5,944 nucleotides of DNA from Candidatus Cloacimonadota bacterium (GTDB taxonomy: Bacteria; Cloacimonadota; Cloacimonadia; Cloacimonadales; TCS61), in the NCBI GenBank assembly GCA_011372345.1, contig DRTC01000492.1:1-5944 (forward strand). The letters are read 5' to 3'. The translations under genes and the position numbers were made by a program. Under the pieces are notes generated by a model that worked only from the letters and a program-made list of their open reading frames with translations, did no database searches and was not told the DNA's origin. Positions 1 through 5,720 of the stretch are shown here, in pieces. The first letter of the stretch is position 1. The number at the start of each line of letters is the position of its first letter.

Positions 1-87
1 ATGGTTGTTTATTTAACTATTATTTTTAAACCGTTAATTTCCGTAAATAAAATTCTAAAGTGAAATTAAAAAAAAATTAAAAACCAA

Positions 88-95
88 AAGGAGAT
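88..95 (+). promoter_or_regulatory. Ribosome binding site of the GEVED-domain protein gene
   Basis: AAGGAGAT is a near-consensus Shine-Dalgarno sequence, with its GGAG core ending 7 nt before the ATG at 101. It sits at the end of an AT-rich leader and supports the ATG that begins a signal peptide. I could not identify a convincing promoter in positions 1-87. Confidence 0.85.
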
Positions 96-100
96 GTATT

Positions 101-1210
101 ATGAAAAAATTTATTTTTGTTTCAAGTATCATGTTTGTTGTTGCATTATCCAATTTAAATGCTGCCTATTGTACAGCATCAGGTTCTAATCAATTCGTTC
201 ATATAACTCGTGTTGCTATCGGGGATATCGATAATTCAACAGGAGGAACGAGTTATTCTGATTACACAGCCCAATCTACCAGCGTTACGCAAGGAGATAC
301 CGGGGTATCTATTACTATCAGTTGTAATCAGACTTATGCATATTCTGATTTAGGTGTTTGGATTGATTGGAACCAGAATGAGGATTTTACAGATGCTGGA
401 GAAAGGATGGTTTGCAGTGGCGATTGTACCGGTAATGGAACTTTTAACTTTGATGTACCTGCCGACGCTACATTAGGCGATACAAGAATGCGTGTTCGCT
501 TAAAATACTCCGGTACAGATTGTGGTAGACCATGTGGTGCAACAAACTATGGAGAAGTAGAAGATTATACCATCACAGTCCTTGATGATGAACCCACTCC
601 GGTTACTCTTTCCGAATTCACAGCAGAATATGCTGCCGGTAATCTTGCTCTTTATTGGACAACTCAAACAGAAACAGATAATTCGGGTTGGAACATCTAT
701 CGTTCCGAAACTGAAATTCTTGAAGATGCTCTTCAGGTGAATGGACAACTAATTTCCGGAGCAGGAACAAGCTCCGAACCTACGGATTATGTATTTGTCG
801 ATGAAAATGAAGTTGCCGAAGGTTCGACTTACTGGTATTGGATTGAAAGCATAAATAGTTCCGGGCAAACTGAAACTTTTGGTCCAATCTCACTACAAAT
901 ACCAGTAGAAGGTGAGAATCCTGATGATCAAGATTTTGAAAACTACGGTTTATTCCAGAATTATCCGAATCCCTTATCAAATTCGACTTCGATCAGTTTT
1001 AACTTGCCGGAAGTAACAAATTGTGAACTTACAATTTATAACATCAAAGGTGAGATCGTTAAAACATTTTCAGGAAATAATATTAAATCCGGTGAATTCA
1101 ATTGGAATGGAAAAGACGAGAATGGTAATGATGTGTTTTCCGGAATTTATCTTTATAAATTAGAAGCCGGAGATAATACTTACATTAAGAAAATGATCCT
1201 GACAAAATAG
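101..1210 (+). CDS. Secreted GEVED-domain protein with FlgD-like/type IX sorting-type C-terminal domain
   Basis: This is a 369-residue exported protein that probably ends up at the cell surface or outside the cell. Residues 1-22 are a signal peptide: a Lys pair, a hydrophobic core, then Asn-Ala-Ala before Tyr-Cys. Residues 23-162 match the GEVED domain of Bacteroidota-type surface proteins and metalloproteases. The mature chain begins YCTASGS, an acidic loop DWNQNEDF lies at 89-96, RMRVR at 129-133, and the diagnostic GEVEDY at 151-156. Cysteines 105/109 and 141/145 could form disulfides. Residues about 167-267 form a fibronectin-III-like module (PVTLSEF, then WTTQTETDNSGWNIYRS), common in FCB secreted proteins. 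Residues 282-369 are a FlgD-Ig-like/Por-type C-terminal domain with NYPNP at 287-291, GIYLYKLEAGD at 348-358 and KKMILTK at the end. No protease or other catalytic domain is present, so binding or adhesion is an inference only. Cys24 is not in a lipobox (Tyr precedes it), so a lipoprotein is unlikely. A strong terminator follows directly. Confidence 0.9.
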   Translation: MKKFIFVSSIMFVVALSNLNAAYCTASGSNQFVHITRVAIGDIDNSTGGTSYSDYTAQSTSVTQGDTGVSITISCNQTYAYSDLGVWIDWNQNEDFTDAGERMVCSGDCTGNGTFNFDVPADATLGDTRMRVRLKYSGTDCGRPCGATNYGEVEDYTITVLDDEPTPVTLSEFTAEYAAGNLALYWTTQTETDNSGWNIYRSETEILEDALQVNGQLISGAGTSSEPTDYVFVDENEVAEGSTYWYWIESINSSGQTETFGPISLQIPVEGENPDDQDFENYGLFQNYPNPLSNSTSISFNLPEVTNCELTIYNIKGEIVKTFSGNNIKSGEFNWNGKDENGNDVFSGIYLYKLEAGDNTYIKKMILTK

Positions 1211-1226
1211 GATCTTCAATGGTTTA

Positions 1227-1264
1227 AAAACTTGCCATCCGACTGCTACCGGATGGCAAGTTTT
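1227..1264 (+). terminator. Intrinsic terminator after the GEVED-domain gene (possibly bidirectional)
   Basis: The left arm 1227-1241 (AAAACTTGCCATCCG) and right arm 1250-1264 (CGGATGGCAAGTTTT) are perfectly complementary over 15 bp around the 8-nt loop ACTGCTAC. The GC-rich core is closed by A:T pairs, so four Ts end the plus-strand stem and four Ts end the minus-strand stem, making it a plausible terminator in either direction. It begins 16 nt after the stop codon at 1210 and separates the first gene from the small membrane protein gene. The short T tract leaves termination strength uncertain. Confidence 0.85.
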
Positions 1265-1272
1265 ATAAAATC

Positions 1273-1296
1273 CTACAACAGTTATGAATGTTGTGG
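1273..1296. repeat. Short inverted repeat upstream of the small membrane protein gene
   Basis: CTACAACA (1273-1280) pairs with TGTTGTGG (1289-1296) across an 8-nt loop, giving eight pairs with one G:T wobble. It lies between the strong terminator and the ribosome binding site at 1314-1322. It could be a dyad operator or a leader hairpin of the next gene. It has no GC-rich core and no good T tract, so a second terminator is less likely. Function is unknown and a chance dyad is possible. Confidence 0.35.
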
Positions 1297-1313
1297 AATC
1301 TTTTAAATTAAAT

Positions 1314-1322
1314 TTGGAGGAG
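1314..1322 (+). promoter_or_regulatory. Strong ribosome binding site of the small membrane protein gene
   Basis: TTGGAGGAG contains GGAGG (1316-1320) spaced 7 nt from the ATG at 1328. It is the best Shine-Dalgarno match in the window and the main reason to treat the 65-codon frame as a real gene. Confidence 0.8.
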
Positions 1323-1327
1323 TAGTT

Positions 1328-1525
1328 ATGTTGAGTGTACTCATTCAAGTTATGCCAGTTATCATCCTAATAATTTTTTTCATATTACTTAAGGGTCTTT
1401 TTACAAATAAGGATAAAGATACTTTAGCAAAAAGATTTTCCCAAAAAAGACTTAAATCGATAATTAAAAGACAACTGCATCACAGGAAGGATACTGGTTA
1501 TCTAGGTAGTCATTTCAGTAGATAA
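1328..1525 (+). CDS. Small single-pass membrane protein with basic cytoplasmic tail, function unknown
   Basis: I do not recognise a family for this 65-residue protein. Residues about 4-21 are one uninterrupted hydrophobic segment (from VLIQVMPVII to FFILL) with no charged residue, suitable as a transmembrane helix or uncleaved signal anchor. Residues 22-65 are strongly basic: 13 Lys/Arg and three His against three Asp. By the positive-inside rule this predicts an outside N-terminus and a cytoplasmic tail, which could touch nucleic acid, ribosomes or membrane lipid. No signal-peptidase site or lipobox follows the helix. The gene has its own strong ribosome binding site and is separated from the upstream gene by a terminator, so it is probably expressed separately from it. 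Structured non-coding DNA starts 16 nt after its stop. A toxin of the small membrane type, a regulatory peptide, or a subunit of a membrane complex are all possible; nothing in the sequence decides between them. Confidence 0.65.
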   Translation: MLSVLIQVMPVIILIIFFILLKGLFTNKDKDTLAKRFSQKRLKSIIKRQLHHRKDTGYLGSHFSR

Positions 1526-1541
1526 AAAAGAGTAAATGATG

Positions 1542-1602
1542 AGTGTATAACAAACAATCCTGTTTGTTTCAGTTGTACAAGCAGGATTGCTTGTGATACA
1601 TT
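1542..1602. repeat. Twin-hairpin palindromic element with complementary loops
   Basis: Two perfect 7-bp hairpins lie side by side. The first is ACAAACA, loop ATCC, TGTTTGT (1550-1567). The second is ACAAGCA, loop GGAT, TGCTTGT (1577-1594). They are joined by the 9-nt linker TTCAGTTGT. The two loops are complementary, so they could kiss. The flanks 1542-1548 and 1596-1602 also pair (seven pairs, one G:T), closing a three-way-junction shape. Alternatively the whole element folds as one long imperfect hairpin, in which the position that differs between the two units gives an A:C mismatch and a T:G wobble. Because that difference is matched inside each unit (A:T in one, G:C in the other), the local hairpins look like the preferred form. 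The element lies in the 3' region of the small membrane protein gene and lacks a T tract. A dispersed REP-like element or a structured RNA are both possible. Confidence 0.6.
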
Positions 1603-1617
1603 AATTCAAGATAGAAA

Positions 1618-1673
1618 CTCAAAGAACACAAAAGATATTTATATTTTTTCTTTGTGCTTTGTGTCTTTGTGAA
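1618..1673. repeat. CTTTGTG/CACAAAG-type repeat forming an imperfect hairpin in the leader of the large gene
   Basis: The right half (1650-1671) is a tandem of CTTTGTG-like units: CTTTGTG, CTTTGTGT, CTTTGTG. The left half (1620-1635) carries the same word on the opposite strand (CAAAGAACACAAAAGA). The halves pair as CAAAG/CTTTG, CAC/GTG and AAAGA/TCTTT, with a 2-nt and a 1-nt bulge on the left arm and a loop at 1636-1648. From general knowledge, short repeats of the (CACAAAG)n kind are scattered between genes in many environmental bacterial genomes; that identification is from memory. Here the repeat ends 13 nt before the ribosome binding site of the large gene, so it is likely part of that gene's leader or lies at its promoter. 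Confidence 0.55.
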
Positions 1674-1684
1674 AAATCAAAAAA

Positions 1685-1692
1685 AGAGGAGA
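1685..1692 (+). promoter_or_regulatory. Ribosome binding site that sets the start of the large surface protein
   Basis: AGAGGAGA precedes the ATG at 1695, with the final G of GGAG 3 nt from the start codon, which is rather close. An in-frame TTG at 1659 would add 12 residues (MCLCEKSKKEEK), but those codons are read out of the CTTTGTG repeat, have no Shine-Dalgarno sequence, and would put a charged stretch before the signal peptide. The start at 1695 is therefore preferred. Confidence 0.75.
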
Positions 1693-1694
1693 AA

Positions 1695-4600
1695 ATGAAA
1701 AAAATAATATTATTAAATTGTGTGTTATTACTAACTTCGGTTTTACTTTCACAAACAAACGGCGGACCCGATCTTTTCGGTTATACCTGGTATAATAGTG
1801 ACGATGCTAACGGACCGGATTATGAATGGTTGGAGCATACAAATCCTACGGAAGTTACCGGTCTTACAGATGATAATCATGTTGGACCTTTTCCCATAGG
1901 ATTTCTGCTTTCTTTTTATGATGTGAATTATACCGAATTTTATATTCAATCGAATGGTGTGATCACTTTTGATGATATTGGAATTCCTCTTTCCAATCGT
2001 ATGATTCCGGAAGCCGATGCCTATAATAACCTGATCGCCTGGTTCTGGGATGACCTTGATCCGGTTGGCTCAACAATATATTATGAAAATATTATTCACA
2101 ATGACCAAACAGTCCTTCTGATTTCGTTTATCAATTATTATGAACATCCTGATGGCGGGGATTATGTAGATGCCCAGATGATCCTTTTTCCAAATGGTGA
2201 CATAAAAATCAATTACCAATATTTTTCACCGGGATTCGATATGGACAGCTCTACCGTCGGTATCGAGAATGCTTTTGGAACAGATGGCCTGCTGTATGTT
2301 TATAATCAGGATATGTTTGATAATGAGATGTCGCTTATGTTTTATCATCCTGCTCCGTTGGATAATGATCTGGCAGTCCTGGGAATATCAGGTCCGATCG
2401 GTCTGGCAGAAGGAACAGAAAGCATTTTTCAAATCACGGTTAAAAACAGGGGAGTTATCACTCAAGATAATTATACTGTAAAATTATTTTTGGAAGGTGA
2501 TATCGAGTTATCTTCAGTACCCGGAACTGCTATCGAACTTGGCGAAGAAATAAATTTCGATCTTCCCTGGACTCCGGATTTTACCGGAAATACTTATGTT
2601 TACGGATTTGTTGAATTTACTGAAGATGAAGACCCGCTCAATAATCAGACGGATAGTTTGATTGTTCAGGTTTTTGTTCCCGATACAAATATAATCCTTA
2701 CTTCAAATTTTTCAACTTTCCCTCCGGAAGGATGGTCAACTGAAGGAGGAACCAATTGGGGATACGGAATCGAGAATAATGCCGGCGGTCAACCTCCGGA
2801 AGCCAGATTCCATTGGAGTCCTAACACGACTGGTGTTCAAAGATTAATGACACCGCCGATGAATACCCTCGGAGCTTTAGTTGTCAATTTGGAATTTAAA
2901 CATATGATCCATGATTATAATGGAGATTATGTGATCAGGTTGGAAACTTCCAGTGATGGTGAAACTTGGAACATTGCTCATATTTTTAATTCTCAAGGAA
3001 TACCTCCCACAGTAGAATATATGACGATCACAACCGCAGATGTCGGTTCCGAATCTTTCCAGCTTGCTTGGGTTTTTGACGGTTACTCTCATAATATCAA
3101 TGATTGGTATATCGACGATGTTATTGTAATGGCTCATTTGGAGATCTTTGATAATGATCTGGCTGCCAGAAATATAACCGGACCGGAAGTCGTAAACAGC
3201 GGAAGTTCAGGAGTTTTTGAGATAACTGTAAAAAATGTTGGAAATTATAATATCGAAAATTATACTGTCAAATTGATGCGGGATGATGAGATAGAAATCG
3301 CTTCCGAAGATATTTCACAAACTTTAATACCACTCGAAGAACGAACTCACAGTTTTGTTTGGAATATTCATATCGACGAACAACCCGGATACACGAACCT
3401 TTACGGAAAAGTTATGATGACCGGAGATGAAAATATTCTGAATGATAATACTCAACCTTTGGAAGTGCGTATCCTGGAAGCCGGTGCTTATGAAGTAACG
3501 ATCGGAGACGGAATTGTGTTAGATAATAAAGCCCCGCTGAGTTTCAATTATAATAACAGTCTATCGCAAACATTGTATTATCCCGAAGAGATCGGGCAAA
3601 CAGGAATTATCCAAAGCATCACTTATTACTCTGATTTTGTGGATGATCTGAATAATAAACCGGCTAAAATTTGGATTGGTGAAACAGAGTTATTAAATTT
3701 TAATAGCGGTTGGAATCCTACTGCTGAACTGATTTTGGTTTTCGATGGAAATATAAACTATCCAAATGGACAAAATGCAATAACTATCAATTTTGCCGAA
3801 CCTTATGTTTATGAAGGCGGGAATCTAGTGATCATGGCTCAAAGACCATGGGATGATAATGTTTATGATGCTGAAAATAAATTCTTTACGGATACAACAG
3901 CAGATCATCCGAATAGAATGATCTATAATCGTGATAACACGGAAGAATACGATCCTTTAAATCCGCCCGAACAATATTTTGTTTATGACGGTTTTCCCAA
4001 TACGACTTTTCTTATGATGCTCACCGGATTGGGAAGAATTGAAGGTTATGTTTACGATGAAGATAATGTTGTGCTTCCCGGAGCGATGGTAGCCAACCAG
4101 GATTCTTCGATATTTACATATACAAATGATGAAGGATTCTTCCAATTTGCCAATGTTCCAATAGGAGAACAGGAATTCACAGCTTCCTTATTTGGTTATT
4201 CTCCGCAAACTTTAGCCGTAGAGGTTCTCGAAGATGAGACTGTACAACTCGATTTTAATCTTATTCAATTGGGAACAGTAAGTGTGACCGGAATCGTGAC
4301 CGGAAGCGATTTTCCTGATACAGGTTTGGAAGGAGCAATCGTTTCCTTAACTATACCCGGATTAGTAAATTATCAAACAGTTACTAATGCAGACGGTGAG
4401 TTCACTTTCCCGGAAGTTTATCCAAATTATACTTATGATCTTTCCGCTTCGCATGACGATTATGAAACTTATTCAGGCGAAGCAATCATAGAAAATGAAG
4501 ATTTCGATCTCGGAACTTTAATCCTTTATGAAATGACATCACCGCCGGACTATTTACAAGCTGTGCAGAATGAATCTCAAACAAGTGTCGATCTTAATTG

Positions 4601-5711
4601 GAATACACCCGGCTTCGGAATCGGAGAATTCCGTTATGATGACGGAGAATATGTTTTTAATATCGGTTTAGGTGATACTCCACCAAATGGTGTTTTCGGA
4701 GCTGTTCATCCGCATCAGGCAATCCTGACCGGAGCAACCTGGTATTTAACTTCCGATAACGGTGCTCATTACCAGGTAAATATCATAATTTTCGGATTAG
4801 ATGGAAATGGTGATCCTGATCAGGAAGATGTCCTTTATGAATCCGGTTTAGTTCCAAGCACAGATAATGAATGGAGTTCCTTCGATTTTCCTGTTTCTAT
4901 CGAAGCCCCGAATGGATTTCTCGTGGGAATCAACACTCCTAACCAATATACTTCCATCGGTTATGATGACGGTGTCGGTGCTCCCTGGGAATTTCAGGAG
5001 AATACGCAAATGATGATCACCGATTGGACAGATACAAATGAAAATTGGATAGACCTCGGAATATCTCCTTTCTTTAATAATAACTTAATGATCCGGGCTT
5101 ACGGCATCGATCTCGGTGAAATTGACAGACGAATAGACCCGGTTGATAATACGGAAAAACAAGAATCTGCCGCAGATAGGGAATTAGAATCATATAATGT
5201 TTATCGTTTTGCAGAAGAAGATCAAGACAATCCGGAGGAATGGGATTTAGTCGCAGCTTCTCTTGTCGATACTTTTTATACAGACGATACCTGGACAGGA
5301 TTGGACCAAGGATTTTATCAATTTGCCGTAACCTCTATTCATACTAACAATATAGAATCAGAACCCGTATTTTCTCCTGTATTGGAGAAAACAATAACGG
5401 GAGTCGATGATGAAACAATTCCGCTGATAACATATCTGACAGGTAATTTCCCGAATCCGTTCAATCCCATAACAAGAATAAATTATCAATTATCCAAGCC
5501 GGCAAAAGTGGAATTAGTTATCTTTAATTTGAAGGGACAGAAGATAAAACAGCTTATCAGCAATTCAGCCAATCAGCTTTCAGCAGGTCAACACTCTGTA
5601 GTTTGGGATGGAAAAGATGATTCAGGTCGCTCGGTTTCATCGGGAGTTTATTTCTACAAACTTCAAGCCGGTGATTATCAAAAAACAAGGAAGATGATCC
5701 TGCTTCGCTAA
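1695..5711 (+). CDS. Large secreted multidomain surface protein (CARDB, choice-of-anchor J-like, carboxypeptidase-regulatory-like, split FN3, sorting-type C-terminus)
   Basis: This 1338-residue exported protein is built almost wholly of beta-sandwich modules. Residues 1-20 are a signal peptide (KK, then a long Leu/Val core). Residues 25-217 are an N-terminal domain with FGYTWYNSDD, PIGF, FYIQSNGVITF and NNLIAWFWDDLD, a style frequent in Cloacimonadota-like secreted proteins. Two CARDB-like repeats follow at 222-328 and 485-594 (DNDLA, ITVKN, NYTVKL, closing acidic-Asn loop). Between them, 329-481 resembles the cleaved-adhesin/choice-of-anchor J fold (FPPEGWSTEGG to DWYIDDVIV). Residues 597-778 are an unassigned beta-rich domain. 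Two carboxypeptidase-regulatory-like domains follow at 780-855 and 861-945. A fibronectin-III fold starts at 949, is interrupted at about 974-1161, and resumes to 1232. Residues 1249-1338 are the FlgD-like/Por-type sorting module (NFPNPFNP, GVYFYKLQAGD, RKMILLR). I see no catalytic domain. A surface adhesin, matrix or binding role is inference. The domain assignments are by eye. Confidence 0.9.
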   Translation: MKKIILLNCVLLLTSVLLSQTNGGPDLFGYTWYNSDDANGPDYEWLEHTNPTEVTGLTDDNHVGPFPIGFLLSFYDVNYTEFYIQSNGVITFDDIGIPLSNRMIPEADAYNNLIAWFWDDLDPVGSTIYYENIIHNDQTVLLISFINYYEHPDGGDYVDAQMILFPNGDIKINYQYFSPGFDMDSSTVGIENAFGTDGLLYVYNQDMFDNEMSLMFYHPAPLDNDLAVLGISGPIGLAEGTESIFQITVKNRGVITQDNYTVKLFLEGDIELSSVPGTAIELGEEINFDLPWTPDFTGNTYVYGFVEFTEDEDPLNNQTDSLIVQVFVPDTNIILTSNFSTFPPEGWSTEGGTNWGYGIENNAGGQPPEARFHWSPNTTGVQRLMTPPMNTLGALVVNLEFKHMIHDYNGDYVIRLETSSDGETWNIAHIFNSQGIPPTVEYMTITTADVGSESFQLAWVFDGYSHNINDWYIDDVIVMAHLEIFDNDLAARNITGPEVVNSGSSGVFEITVKNVGNYNIENYTVKLMRDDEIEIASEDISQTLIPLEERTHSFVWNIHIDEQPGYTNLYGKVMMTGDENILNDNTQPLEVRILEAGAYEVTIGDGIVLDNKAPLSFNYNNSLSQTLYYPEEIGQTGIIQSITYYSDFVDDLNNKPAKIWIGETELLNFNSGWNPTAELILVFDGNINYPNGQNAITINFAEPYVYEGGNLVIMAQRPWDDNVYDAENKFFTDTTADHPNRMIYNRDNTEEYDPLNPPEQYFVYDGFPNTTFLMMLTGLGRIEGYVYDEDNVVLPGAMVANQDSSIFTYTNDEGFFQFANVPIGEQEFTASLFGYSPQTLAVEVLEDETVQLDFNLIQLGTVSVTGIVTGSDFPDTGLEGAIVSLTIPGLVNYQTVTNADGEFTFPEVYPNYTYDLSASHDDYETYSGEAIIENEDFDLGTLILYEMTSPPDYLQAVQNESQTSVDLNWNTPGFGIGEFRYDDGEYVFNIGLGDTPPNGVFGAVHPHQAILTGATWYLTSDNGAHYQVNIIIFGLDGNGDPDQEDVLYESGLVPSTDNEWSSFDFPVSIEAPNGFLVGINTPNQYTSIGYDDGVGAPWEFQENTQMMITDWTDTNENWIDLGISPFFNNNLMIRAYGIDLGEIDRRIDPVDNTEKQESAADRELESYNVYRFAEEDQDNPEEWDLVAASLVDTFYTDDTWTGLDQGFYQFAVTSIHTNNIESEPVFSPVLEKTITGVDDETIPLITYLTGNFPNPFNPITRINYQLSKPAKVELVIFNLKGQKIKQLISNSANQLSAGQHSVVWDGKDDSGRSVSSGVYFYKLQAGDYQKTRKMILLR

Positions 5712-5720
5712 TCTTCAACC

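Noticed and set aside
1..63. Open frame of 20 codons from position 1 to a TGA at 61-63, possibly the tail of an upstream gene.
   Set aside because: The stretch is too short and too AT-rich to separate from chance, and no family is recognisable.
1..87. Possible promoter in the AT-rich leader (TTGTTT at 5-10 and several TATTAT-like words).
   Set aside because: No pair of boxes has acceptable spacing, and such words are expected by chance in DNA this AT-rich.
161..175. Possible lipoprotein attachment at Cys24 of the GEVED-domain protein.
   Set aside because: The preceding residues are Ala-Ala-Tyr, which is not a lipobox; Tyr-Cys is the usual beginning of the GEVED domain after ordinary signal-peptide cleavage.
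500..748. Minus-strand open frame inside the GEVED-domain gene.
   Set aside because: It lies fully opposite a well-supported coding region, has no ribosome binding site, and its protein looks like antisense translation. The same holds for minus-strand frames at 780-980, 1749-1949, 2877-3137 and 3957-4145.
1160..1348. Minus-strand open frame spanning the terminator and the start of the small membrane protein gene.
   Set aside because: It crosses a perfect terminator hairpin and overlaps supported coding ends on the other strand, with no ribosome binding site evident.
1542..1602. Reading the twin-hairpin element as a rho-independent terminator of the small gene.
   Set aside because: The hairpins are short and no T tract follows either, so termination is not the best explanation.
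1526..1694. CRISPR array or tRNA in the structured gap.
   Set aside because: There are only two similar units in a palindromic arrangement, with no regular spacers, and no tRNA cloverleaf with a T-loop GTTC motif can be drawn.
2269..2481. Plus-strand open frame in another phase inside the large gene.
   Set aside because: It is embedded in the coding sequence of the large surface protein, and its Met/Ile/Trp/Cys-rich product is typical of an out-of-frame reading.
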